The notes beneath the pieces were generated by a model. That model made no database searches. It was not told where the DNA came from and saw only the letters and a list, made by a program, of their open reading frames with translations. Positions 1-6,023 of a stretch of 11,058 nt of DNA are shown in pieces (position 1 is the first letter of the stretch; each line of letters opens with the position of its first letter). The translations under genes were made by a program, and so were the position numbers. The stretch comes from Planctomycetota bacterium (lineage in GTDB: Bacteria > Planctomycetota > Phycisphaerae > WQYP01). The DNA lies in assembly GCA_021828925.1 (NCBI GenBank), contig JAJZCT010000052.1, positions 1 through 11,058 on the forward strand. The letters are read 5' to 3'.

Positions 1-87
1 GCTCCAGTGTTTCACGCAGTACTGGTCAGAATCGGAAGCAGAAATAATTTTCCACGGTTTGTTCTCCTATAGCCCGATGGGAGTGCA
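1..87. other. Left edge, no recognisable gene
   Basis: No gene is recognised here. Short open frames enter from the left edge: one plus frame ends at a TAA at 45-47, another at a TAG near 70-72. They could be the last codons of a gene outside the window, but the residues match no family I know. A small inverted repeat (CCAGT at 4-8, ACTGG at 21-25) is present. Confidence 0.3.
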
Positions 88-93
88 TATAAT
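88..93 (+). promoter_or_regulatory. Perfect -10 box of the DUF302 gene
   Basis: TATAAT at 88-93 matches the sigma-70 -10 consensus exactly. No good -35 hexamer lies 16-18 bp upstream. TTGTTC at 59-64 is too far away (23 bp). A start site 6-8 bp downstream would fall near 99-101, just where the folded leader begins. That coincidence supports this as the real promoter. The start site is inferred. Confidence 0.5.
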
Positions 94-100
94 TATTGGT

Positions 101-194
101 GTTCAGGCCCATTGTGGGCTCGACCGGCCGAAGGGCCGTGAACGGTTATCAATCCAAGACGTTGGATGGATATGTGTCCGGACTGAATCCGGAT
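101..194 (+). ncRNA. Structured 5' leader RNA, candidate riboswitch or cis-regulatory RNA
   Basis: Pairing found by eye. P1 is GTTCA (101-105) with TGAAC (139-143). It encloses two hairpins: 106-111 with 115-120 (loop TTG, outer pair G-U) and 125-129 with 134-138 (loop GAAG). They are joined by CGAC, giving a compact three-way junction. Next is a long hairpin: TATC 147-150 with GATA 169-172, one A-G mismatch, then ATCCAA 152-157 with TTGGAT 162-167 around a GACG loop. A last hairpin pairs TCCGGA 177-182 with TCCGGA 188-193, plus an outer G-U pair. The ribosome binding site follows at 208-214. An alternative pairing, TGAAT 184-188 with ATTCA 197-201, excludes the last hairpin. I match it to no known riboswitch class. 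A trans-acting RNA or chance folding remain possible. Confidence 0.5.
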
Positions 195-222
195 CAATTC
201 ACAAGCGAAAGGAGTAAAGCAA

Positions 223-618
223 ATGAACATACTGCATATCAAGGAAGCAAATGGGACCGTCGAAGCCGTTGGCCAGCGCCTGGAGGAAGCCGCCAAGGCG
301 CACAAATTCGGCGTCATCGCCGTCATTGATCTGAAAGGCAAGCTGGCCGAGAAAGGCGTCGAGCTTGGTAGTAGTGCCTGCAAGATTTACGAGGTTTGTA
401 ATCCAGTGCAAGCCAAACGGGTTTTGGAGAAGGACATGAGCATCGCCACCGCGCTGCCGTGTCGCATTGCGGTTTACGAAGAGAAGGGCAGAGTAAAAAT
501 CGCCACAATGCGTCCCACTGAGGCACTCGGCCTGTTTTCCATCCCGGAGCTTGCTCCCGTGGCGCAGGAAGTTGAGAAAGAGATCAAAGCGATGATGGAC
601 GAGGCGTCCGAAGCTTAA
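223..618 (+). CDS. DUF302 family protein
   Basis: A 131-residue protein of the DUF302 family, whose biochemical role is not established. The family hallmark is clear: a CNP motif with an alanine four residues on (residues 59-64, CNPVQA), then LPCRIAVYE at 78-86, a short turn (EKGR) and KIATMRP at 92-98. Cysteines fall at 53, 59 and 80. An N-terminal segment ending in FGVIAVIDLKGKL matches the usual FGV...D start of the domain. There is no signal peptide or membrane segment, so it is probably cytoplasmic. The ATG at 223 is supported by AAAGGAG at 208-214, eight bases upstream. The gene is preceded by its own -10 box and a folded leader, so expression is probably controlled at RNA level. It ends just before an insertion remnant and has no obvious partner gene. 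Family assignment is firm; function is open. Confidence 0.85.
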   Translation: MNILHIKEANGTVEAVGQRLEEAAKAHKFGVIAVIDLKGKLAEKGVELGSSACKIYEVCNPVQAKRVLEKDMSIATALPCRIAVYEEKGRVKIATMRPTEALGLFSIPELAPVAQEVEKEIKAMMDEASEA

Positions 619-699
619 GCGAAAGCCCTGAGAAAGCTACGAATTGTGTGGTGCGCGGTGTTGCTCTCGCCTGCGGGGTGTAGCCGCCGAGGTAAAAAA

Positions 700-726
700 G
701 GTGTCGGGTACGAATGGCACTTCCTT
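700..726 (+). repeat. REP-like 27-bp repeat, left copy
   Basis: The repeat begins GGTGTC, then one variable base, then GGTACGAATGGCAC and CTTCCTT. It is flanked by A-runs on the left and T-runs on the right. The right copy at 1060-1086 is its reverse complement with one mismatch (26 of 27). From memory, GGTGTC-N-GGTAC repeats of this kind are scattered in planctomycete and some deltaproteobacterial genomes as REP-like elements. That is recollection, not a search result. Confidence 0.7.
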
Positions 727-1059
727 TTTCGCCGGCACCAGTTCCGTCGCATCGACTTTCGCGTCGGTCGAAGTTTGGGCAAGGACGATCATATCATTAC
801 ATTGGCCAAACCCACCCAGCGTCCCAAGTGGATGGATCAGGCCACCTACCAGCGGCTGGCCCAGAGCTTGGAAGTCCGTGAAGTTCGTGTACGGGTCTAT
901 CAGCGGGGCTTTCGTGTACGTTCCCTGGTGGTGGTGACCACGCTCCTGGATGCTAACGTGTACAGCCGCGAGGAAATCGCCGAAGCCTTCCGCCAGCGCT
1001 GGCACGCGGAACTGGATTTGCGTGCCATCAAGCAGACGATGGGCATGAGCGTGATCCTT
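727..1059 (+). pseudogene. IS4-family transposase remnant (C-terminal catalytic slice)
   Basis: This is a fragment of a DDE transposase of the IS4 family. In the frame starting at 646, translation of this stretch gives the family-typical RIDFRVGRSLGKDDHI, then RPKWMD, REVRVRVY, LVVVTTLLDANVYSREEIAE and FRQRWHAELDLRAIKQT. The last segment carries the IS4 signature Y(2)R(3)E(6)K, with Phe in place of Tyr. Its Glu would be the third catalytic acid. The first two catalytic aspartates and the N-terminal domain are missing. Homology also stops at 1059, right after the IKQTMGM motif, where normal proteins continue with a conserved LRCKTPEM-like segment. The slice fills precisely the interval between two inverted 27-bp repeats. 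The open frame continues to 1239, but that tail is not transposase-like. It cannot be an active transposase. Confidence 0.8.
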
Positions 1060-1086
1060 AAGGAAGTGCCATTCGTACCTGACACC
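1060..1086 (-). repeat. REP-like 27-bp repeat, right inverted copy
   Basis: This is the reverse complement of 700-726 with a single mismatch (GGTGTCA against GGTGTCG). With the left copy it bounds a 387-bp segment (700-1086) like a pair of terminal inverted repeats. No target-site duplication is visible in the bases outside the two repeats. Confidence 0.7.
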
Positions 1087-1250
1087 GTTGTTTCAGGTTG
1101 GGGTGCGGACTTATTCTTTGACGGCGATTCGCATCCAACCGTGACGCTGTCGTGTCAGGGTAGGGGGCCTGTAAATATGCTTGGTGCGAAATGGGCGCTT
1201 GCCAGCGGCGGTGGTTTGCATATCCTTGCGGGGGACTAGAGGAGTGTTTT
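1087..1250 (+). promoter_or_regulatory. gcvT upstream region with weak promoter and stem-loop
   Basis: This is a non-coding leader. A weak sigma-70-like pair is TTGTTT (1088-1093) and TATTCT (1112-1117) with an 18-bp gap. An interrupted stem can form between GGTTGG plus TGCG (1096-1107) and CGCA plus CCAACC (1130-1140), with a small bulge. AGAGGAG at 1238-1244 is a good ribosome binding site for gcvT. Neither the promoter nor the stem is strong. The promoter sits directly against the insertion remnant, so transcription of gcvT may have been rebuilt after insertion. Confidence 0.3.
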
Positions 1251-2372
1251 ATGACGCAGTCGCCGACGCCGCTGTTAAAAACCTGTTTTTATGATTTTCA
1301 TATTCGCCAAGGTGCCAAAATGGTGGACTTTGGCGGATGGTCCATGCCATTATCATATCGTGGTATTATCGCTGAGCATGAGCAGACGCGGAAATCCGCA
1401 TCAGTCTTTGACGTATCGCATATGGGGCGCCTGCATTTCACCGGTCCGGATGCTCTACGGTTTTTGCAACACATCTGCACCCGGGACTTATCCAAAGCGG
1501 TGATGGGGCAGTCGTTATACAGCCTGATCTGCAAAACCGACGGCGGCGTACTGGATGACGTGATTGTTTCCAAGTTTGATAAACATTGGCTGATGGTGTG
1601 CAATGCGGCAAATCGGCTCAAGCTTTTGGAGTGGTTCAATGCCAACAGCGCCGGCTTTGATTACCAGGTTAAAGATGAAACTCTGCAAACCGCGATGATC
1701 GCCATTCAAGGCCCCAAGGTTATGGCCTTGCTGGATGATTTGCTCCCCGAGCCGGTGTCATCGTTAAAGCGCTATCACTTCATGTCACAAAGTTATCTGA
1801 TCGCAAAGTTTACTGTGTTCCGCAGCGGGTACACCGGGGAAGACGGCGTAGAGATCATCTGCGGAACAACTATTGCGCAAATGGCGCTGAATATGCTTTT
1901 CAAGCAGGGGCGGGATATCAGCAGCGCTCCGCTGCAACCCGCTGGTCTGGCAGCACGCGATACGCTGCGAATGGAAGCTGCAATGCCGTTGTATGGGCAT
2001 GAACTGCATGAAAATACAGATCCCATTTCCGCCGGCCTGCAATGGGCGGTGGCTGATGAAAAGCCGTTTATCGGTTCAGTTGCTTTGGCGGAAATTAGAC
2101 AACGCGGCCCGGAGAGTGTTCTGGTGGGTTTAGCAGTTGATGGCCCACGGATCGCCCGGCAGGGAATGATCATTTGGGCCGGCGGCAGAGAGGTTGGTAC
2201 CGTCACCAGCGGCACCAGCAGCCCGACGCTGGGTCGAGTTGTTGCCATGGCGTATGTGCAATCCGCGTATGCCGCGGAAGGCACGGCTTTGGAAATAGAT
2301 CTCCGCGGAAATCGTACCGCCGCCACCGTGGTCCAATTGCCGTTTTATAAGCTGTCAAAATCCATCGCCTGA
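1251..2372 (+). CDS. gcvT: Glycine cleavage system T protein (aminomethyltransferase)
   Basis: 373 residues, the usual GcvT length. In the cytoplasm it takes the aminomethyl group bound to lipoyl-GcvH, releases ammonia and passes the one-carbon unit to tetrahydrofolate as 5,10-methylene-THF. Visible family segments: VDFGGWSMPLSY at 25-36, SVFDVSHMGR at 51-60, the GGVLDDVIV folate and catalytic region at 98-106 with the conserved Asp pair 102-103, AIQGP at 151-155, RSGYTGEDGVE at 191-201, and LAARDTLRMEAAMPLYGHEL at 233-252. The C-terminal beta domain runs to the end. The ATG at 1251 follows AGAGGAG with a 6-base gap; the in-frame codons back to 1191 lack a binding site and family similarity. 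gcvH follows 111 bp downstream. No gcvP or lpd gene is in view. Confidence 0.95.
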   Translation: MTQSPTPLLKTCFYDFHIRQGAKMVDFGGWSMPLSYRGIIAEHEQTRKSASVFDVSHMGRLHFTGPDALRFLQHICTRDLSKAVMGQSLYSLICKTDGGVLDDVIVSKFDKHWLMVCNAANRLKLLEWFNANSAGFDYQVKDETLQTAMIAIQGPKVMALLDDLLPEPVSSLKRYHFMSQSYLIAKFTVFRSGYTGEDGVEIICGTTIAQMALNMLFKQGRDISSAPLQPAGLAARDTLRMEAAMPLYGHELHENTDPISAGLQWAVADEKPFIGSVALAEIRQRGPESVLVGLAVDGPRIARQGMIIWAGGREVGTVTSGTSSPTLGRVVAMAYVQSAYAAEGTALEIDLRGNRTAATVVQLPFYKLSKSIA

Positions 2373-2404
2373 GCCGTTTTTTATCAAAGGCTTTTGTTTT
2401 ATGA

Positions 2405-2433
2405 TTCAACGCCGCGTGTATTTCGGTTACACT
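2405..2433 (+). promoter_or_regulatory. Possible gcvH promoter
   Basis: TTCAAC (2405-2410) and TACACT (2428-2433) are separated by 17 bp inside the 111-bp gap between gcvT and gcvH. The -10 lies in a TTACACTAG context much like the TTACAATAG ahead of the PIN-TRAM gene at 7874-7882. The -35 matches only half the consensus. It may supply extra gcvH transcript in addition to read-through from gcvT. Confidence 0.35.
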
Positions 2434-2483
2434 AGCGCCCCGACAGCGCCGGTATGCGGCGGTTGATTATTTCAGGAGTTACC

Positions 2484-2861
2484 ATGCCATCGCCTGCGGA
2501 TTATCTCTATACGCAAACCCATGAGTGGATGAAGAAAGAGGGTGATATTCTCACCATCGGCATTACCCGATTTGCCGTGGACGAACTATCCGATGTCACA
2601 TTTGTTGATTTGCCGGAGATCGGGAGAAAAGTGGCCGCGGGCGGGACCTTCGGCGAAATTGAATCGGTCAAAGCCACCAGTGAATTGTACGCCCCGGTGG
2701 AAGGGGAAATTGCGGCCGTCAACGACGCACTGAAAAAAGATCCGTCGCTGGTGAATCAGGATCCCTACAGCACGGGGTGGCTGGTGAAGCTGAAAACCAC
2801 GGTTGAACCGCATGGTTTTATGACCGCACAGCAATATGACAAAGTCCACAACATTGTGTGA
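2484..2861 (+). CDS. gcvH: Glycine cleavage system H protein
   Basis: 125 residues. It is the lipoyl carrier that shuttles the aminomethyl intermediate between the P, T and L proteins of glycine cleavage. The N-terminal YTQTHEWMK (9-17) and IGITRFAVDELSDVTFVDLP (25-44) are standard GcvH. The lipoylation site is Lys63 in GEIESVKATSE (58-68). LYAPVEGEI and the NQDPYSTGWLVKL segment (91-103) complete the barrel. The ATG at 2484 is chosen because AGGAG lies at 2474-2478 and because residues upstream of it do not belong to the family. It sits downstream of gcvT and probably shares its transcript, with a possible second promoter between them. Its stop codon is only 4 bp from the stop of the converging lptG. 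Confidence 0.95.
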   Translation: MPSPADYLYTQTHEWMKKEGDILTIGITRFAVDELSDVTFVDLPEIGRKVAAGGTFGEIESVKATSELYAPVEGEIAAVNDALKKDPSLVNQDPYSTGWLVKLKTTVEPHGFMTAQQYDKVHNIV

Positions 2862-2868
2862 CGCGTCA
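2859..2868. other. Palindrome holding both stop codons of convergent genes
   Basis: TGACGCGTCA is a perfect 10-bp palindrome. Its first three bases are the gcvH stop and its last three, read on the other strand, are the lptG stop. Only four bases lie between the two genes, so any transcription terminator must overlap coding sequence. Confidence 0.6.
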
Positions 2869-3996
2869 GGTCTTGACCATATCCAACATGACAATCGCCA
2901 GCGGGCCAAACAGCACCACCGGCAGCCACGCGCCGGCAAACGGAGATAAACCTGATCCGGCGAGTTGGAAGAATACAAAGGTTGTAATAAAACACCCCGA
3001 GCTAATGGCACTGCACCAGAACATGTTGGTTACCAGTTTATTCGGTTCCCGCGCCAGCAGAAACGGTATGCCGATGAGCAGCATGATCATGTTCATGATT
3101 AACTGGGTTATGCGGGTGTACATGATTTTTTCCAGCGAAATACGCGTGGCGGGCGTGCTGTAAAGAATAAGCTTGTCAATTTGGGCAGTGGATAGATATT
3201 CCACCGCTTTTTTCTGGAAAATCAGATTCAACTGCCCCGGCGTTACGGGGGTCTGATAGGTCATTTCCTTAATGGGTTCCGGGCGGTCATTGGGGTTTGC
3301 CGCTTTGGCGGCATTGATCTGCACCACATCATACATGCGCCAGCCGCCGGAGACGGGGCCTTCGCCAATGTCTTTTTTCCAGACGGCTTTTTTCGCCAGA
3401 ATCATGGCTTTGGCTTCGCCGAGCTTATTACGCTGAATAATGCGGACATCGCGCATGGTTTTGGTTTTTGCGTCATATTTGGAAGCCAGTACCAGGGAAT
3501 TATCACTTTCAGGAATGAAATAAATCGGCACATTATTGACAAAAGAGGTGGAAACATGCCCGCGCTTGCGCAGGAGTTTGTTGATGCTGGCGGGCATGAG
3601 CACTTCCTGATCCACCACCACCAGAATATTAAACCCCACCGCGCACAAAATGATCGGTGCCGCCACACGATACAGCGATACCCCGCTGGCCAGCAGGGCA
3701 ATAAGCTCCCGGTTACGGGTCATACGCACCATAGTGAATCCCGCAGCCAGTAGAGGAATAATGCCCGAAATCATCGCGAAAATCACGAGCGTGCGATACA
3801 GGTAAAATGTTGTAATTTCCCTCAGCAACCCCCAGAAGGCCTGCGACGCTGTGGCGTGTTGATATGTGTGGCCTTTGGTAAAAAGATTAAAATTGACAAT
3901 CACATCCAGCAAAATATACATCCCGACCATCACGCCCAGCGCCAGCAGGCAGTTGATCAGGTAATTGCGGATGATGTATCGATCAAGAATTTTCAT
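2866..3996 (-). CDS. lptG: LptG-like LPS export permease (YjgP/YjgQ family)
   Basis: 376 residues, close to the usual LptF/LptG length. In the LptB2FG complex it sits in the inner membrane, takes lipopolysaccharide from the bilayer and hands it to the periplasmic bridge, driven by the LptB ATPase. Membrane segments by eye: about 12-34, 69-90, 108-128, 295-316, 325-346 and 350-370. A periplasmic beta domain lies between the third and fourth. The MVRMTRNRELIALLASGVSLYRV stretch (89-111) is the characteristic coupling region (RNREL..L.ASGVS). The start is ATG at 3996 with GGAA about seven bases upstream. It follows the LptF-like gene by 12 bp and should be co-translated. Which of the two is F and which G is assigned from gene order and size only. 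Confidence 0.85.
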   Translation of the reverse strand: MKILDRYIIRNYLINCLLALGVMVGMYILLDVIVNFNLFTKGHTYQHATASQAFWGLLREITTFYLYRTLVIFAMISGIIPLLAAGFTMVRMTRNRELIALLASGVSLYRVAAPIILCAVGFNILVVVDQEVLMPASINKLLRKRGHVSTSFVNNVPIYFIPESDNSLVLASKYDAKTKTMRDVRIIQRNKLGEAKAMILAKKAVWKKDIGEGPVSGGWRMYDVVQINAAKAANPNDRPEPIKEMTYQTPVTPGQLNLIFQKKAVEYLSTAQIDKLILYSTPATRISLEKIMYTRITQLIMNMIMLLIGIPFLLAREPNKLVTNMFWCSAISSGCFITTFVFFQLAGSGLSPFAGAWLPVVLFGPLAIVMLDMVKT

Positions 3997-4008
3997 GCCT
4001 GTTCCAGT

Positions 4009-5682
4009 TTATCGCTTCAAAAGCCGGGAATAAATCACGACGTTCAATACAACAATAATGATGTTGCCCGCCCAGATGACCACCGTTCCCGGCATGTCGG
4101 AATTAGGCGTTCGCGCGATCATTTCACGCCCCGTATTAATCAGCAACACCAGAACCATCGCCGGTACAACTCCCACGACAAACACCGCCAGCGGATTGCG
4201 GCCCTGCAAAATAATTCCCAATGCTGTACCCAGGATCACCAGCACAATACAGGAAAATGCGAACGATGCGCGACTTTGAAATTCGGACAGGATCTGTCGG
4301 CGCAAATGATCTTCCTTGTGATGAATCGTCTTTATGAGCTGCGCAACAATCGGCGACGCTTTCCGTGTTGATGGAATGGCGGGTATGCCGGTATCGGGGA
4401 CGACAGGATGGATCGACGAAATGACGATTAACGGCGGCCCGGCATGAAATCGGCTGTCCAAACCAATGTTTTTTTCGCGGACATCGCCGGTGAGTTTCAG
4501 TGCCGCTACATATTTTCCCAGGCCAACCGGTGCTATTGCCGATGGTTGAATTGATTCGCGCCTTGATAGCAGCAGTTCTCCCTGATTGGCAAGGTATATT
4601 TGCGTTACGTGTCCATGGTGCATAACCCGCACTTGCACAGGCACGCCCCGAGCGCTTGTCAACAGCAGATTTCTGTGCATGCCGGTAAGCGTTGCCGCCG
4701 GGCTGCGCACGATGGCCGCGCCATGACTACGCTTTAACTGCACCGGTTTGCCGGGCTGAAATTGATGTAGATACCAGTTGGAAATGCTTTGCACCCGTAA
4801 TTCGCCCATCAAGGTATTGAATTTTCCAGCAATGCGGGGCAAAAGCAACGGATTGCGATCAAGTGCGGCCAGGCGGAATAAATCAAGAAATTTTGGCTTG
4901 CTCTCCAGTAGTGAACCGATGGGTTCCGGTTTGCCATCCGGCGGTAAATAGCGAACGGTGCCCCGAATCTGTTGCAGGCTGTTGGGATTAAATGCGGTGC
5001 CATGATCCAGTTGTACGCCGACACTAACCTGGTTCGTAGTACGATTGGTATCAATGATAACATTGGCCGCTCGGGCGATAATAATGGAGCTAGGCCGGCC
5101 GTTCTTCAATGGCATCGCCGCCAGCCCACGCAATTGAATGATCTTGCGGGTAACGCCGGGCGGCGGCTGGTTATCGATGGGAGTTGGCACGCGATAGGCG
5201 TTGTTGGCATAGATGACGAACTTGTTTTTCAGATTGAACGGTTGCCGCTGATCCACATTATGCAGCAGCAGGGAGGCGGCATCCGTCTGGATAACCTGGG
5301 AGGTTTTTTGCAAGAATCGCGGCACCACATATCCCACAAACGCCATATCCACCATGCCCACCGCCAAGCCCAGCACTACCGCGGGCATCACCAGTGAAAC
5401 ATAGCTTACGCCGCTGGCCCGGGCACCGGTTAGTTCATTATCTGTGGCCAATCGCCAATACACGATCACGGCGGCAAAGAGTGCTGCCAGTGGAATGGAA
5501 TAAGCCAGCATGGCCGGCATAAGGTCCAGCAGCACCCGCAGCAGTTGCACCACTGTCAAGCCTTCTCTAGTCAGCGAGCGAAATGTCCCGCCAAACGCCA
5601 GAATAGTTGTCAGCACTGAGCTTGTGAGCATGAAAATACGCAGCAGTTCCCGCAGTATATACCAGTGCAGCGTTTTACTCAT
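4009..5682 (-). CDS. lptF: LptF-like LPS export permease with enlarged periplasmic region
   Basis: 557 residues, far longer than a typical LptF (about 360). Membrane segments by eye: 15-33, 53-76, 95-120, then 471-492, 496-516 and 531-551. The coupling motif YWRLATDNELTGARASGVSY is at 75-94. The post-periplasmic EFQSRASFAFSCIVLVILG at 467-485 matches the family's E...R.A...S motif before TM4. Between TM3 and TM4 lie about 350 residues instead of the usual 150-200. This stretch contains the normal beta-rich start (FVIYANNAYRV, 155-165) and an extra part around 260-460, rich in beta-prone and proline-containing segments, that I do not recognise. The start ATG at 5682 has AGGGAGG at 5694-5700, inside the end of the preceding ThuA-like frame. 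It partners the LptG-like protein encoded 12 bp downstream. Confidence 0.85.
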   Translation of the reverse strand: MSKTLHWYILRELLRIFMLTSSVLTTILAFGGTFRSLTREGLTVVQLLRVLLDLMPAMLAYSIPLAALFAAVIVYWRLATDNELTGARASGVSYVSLVMPAVVLGLAVGMVDMAFVGYVVPRFLQKTSQVIQTDAASLLLHNVDQRQPFNLKNKFVIYANNAYRVPTPIDNQPPPGVTRKIIQLRGLAAMPLKNGRPSSIIIARAANVIIDTNRTTNQVSVGVQLDHGTAFNPNSLQQIRGTVRYLPPDGKPEPIGSLLESKPKFLDLFRLAALDRNPLLLPRIAGKFNTLMGELRVQSISNWYLHQFQPGKPVQLKRSHGAAIVRSPAATLTGMHRNLLLTSARGVPVQVRVMHHGHVTQIYLANQGELLLSRRESIQPSAIAPVGLGKYVAALKLTGDVREKNIGLDSRFHAGPPLIVISSIHPVVPDTGIPAIPSTRKASPIVAQLIKTIHHKEDHLRRQILSEFQSRASFAFSCIVLVILGTALGIILQGRNPLAVFVVGVVPAMVLVLLINTGREMIARTPNSDMPGTVVIWAGNIIIVVLNVVIYSRLLKR

Positions 5683-5688
5683 CGGTTT

Positions 5689-5904
5689 TCACGCCTCCCT
5701 GCGGATAGATACGCCCTTGCCGCCCTGTGTGCACACCATGATGGCCGCGTAATGACTTTCCGGCAGGCTTATCAGTGCGTCGCGATCTTCAGTGGTAGGC
5801 GCCTGAAATCCATGCTTGGTCAGCAACTTTCTCAGGAATGCCGCCATCGCCGGAAAATCGAGATACAGTCCGCCTGTGATAATCAAAAGGCTCTGCTGGG
5901 GCAT
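5689..5904 (-). CDS. Small ThuA-like N-terminal fragment
   Basis: 71 residues from the ATG at 5904. LLIITGGLYLDFPAMAAFL, then TTEDRDALISLPESHYAAIMVCTQGG, resembles the beginning of ThuA-like (class I glutamine-amidotransferase-fold) proteins: a first strand ending in TGG-Y-DF, a T-D-aL element, then a strand ending in YTQGG. Full family members are about 200 residues or more, so two-thirds is missing. The frame simply stops (TGA at 5689-5691) 6 bp before the LptF start, and no frame continues the domain. GGAG lies about 11 bases upstream of the ATG. It may be a decayed remnant kept because its end carries the LptF ribosome binding site, or a genuine short protein. A longer frame opens at 5961, but its extra residues look random. 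Confidence 0.5.
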   Translation of the reverse strand: MPQQSLLIITGGLYLDFPAMAAFLRKLLTKHGFQAPTTEDRDALISLPESHYAAIMVCTQGGKGVSIRREA

Positions 5905-6023
5905 TATTATTGATACTCCGCTTATGGCCCGCCGCGGACCAGTACCACAGCGCGACAGCATTTTACTGTTTTACCTCTCGCCACGCACTATCACGTTTAT
6001 CATCCGCATGTTGCCAATGATTT

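Noticed and set aside
637..1005. Minus-strand open frame across the transposase remnant
   Set aside because: It is antisense to the recognisable transposase slice and contains the translated repeat; no family resemblance.
1152..1159. Possible third copy of the repeat (GTGTCAGG)
   Set aside because: Only eight bases match, and the rest of the repeat is absent.
646..1239. A 197-codon open frame as an intact gene
   Set aside because: It runs through both 27-bp repeats and a non-homologous tail; only its middle is transposase-like, so it is annotated as a remnant.
1087..1250. Glycine riboswitch ahead of gcvT
   Set aside because: The conserved aptamer core motifs are not visible, and the single interrupted stem does not resemble the tandem aptamer fold.
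1191..1250. N-terminal extension of gcvT from an ATG at 1191
   Set aside because: Residues encoded there are unlike GcvT, and the ribosome binding site at 1238-1244 points to the ATG at 1251.
1793..2326. Long minus-strand open frame inside gcvT
   Set aside because: It is antisense to a well-conserved gene and gives a low-complexity arginine, serine and proline-rich translation with no family match.
2372..2400. Terminator after gcvT (AGCC, 13-base loop, GGCT, T-rich tail)
   Set aside because: The stem is only four base pairs; too weak to call.
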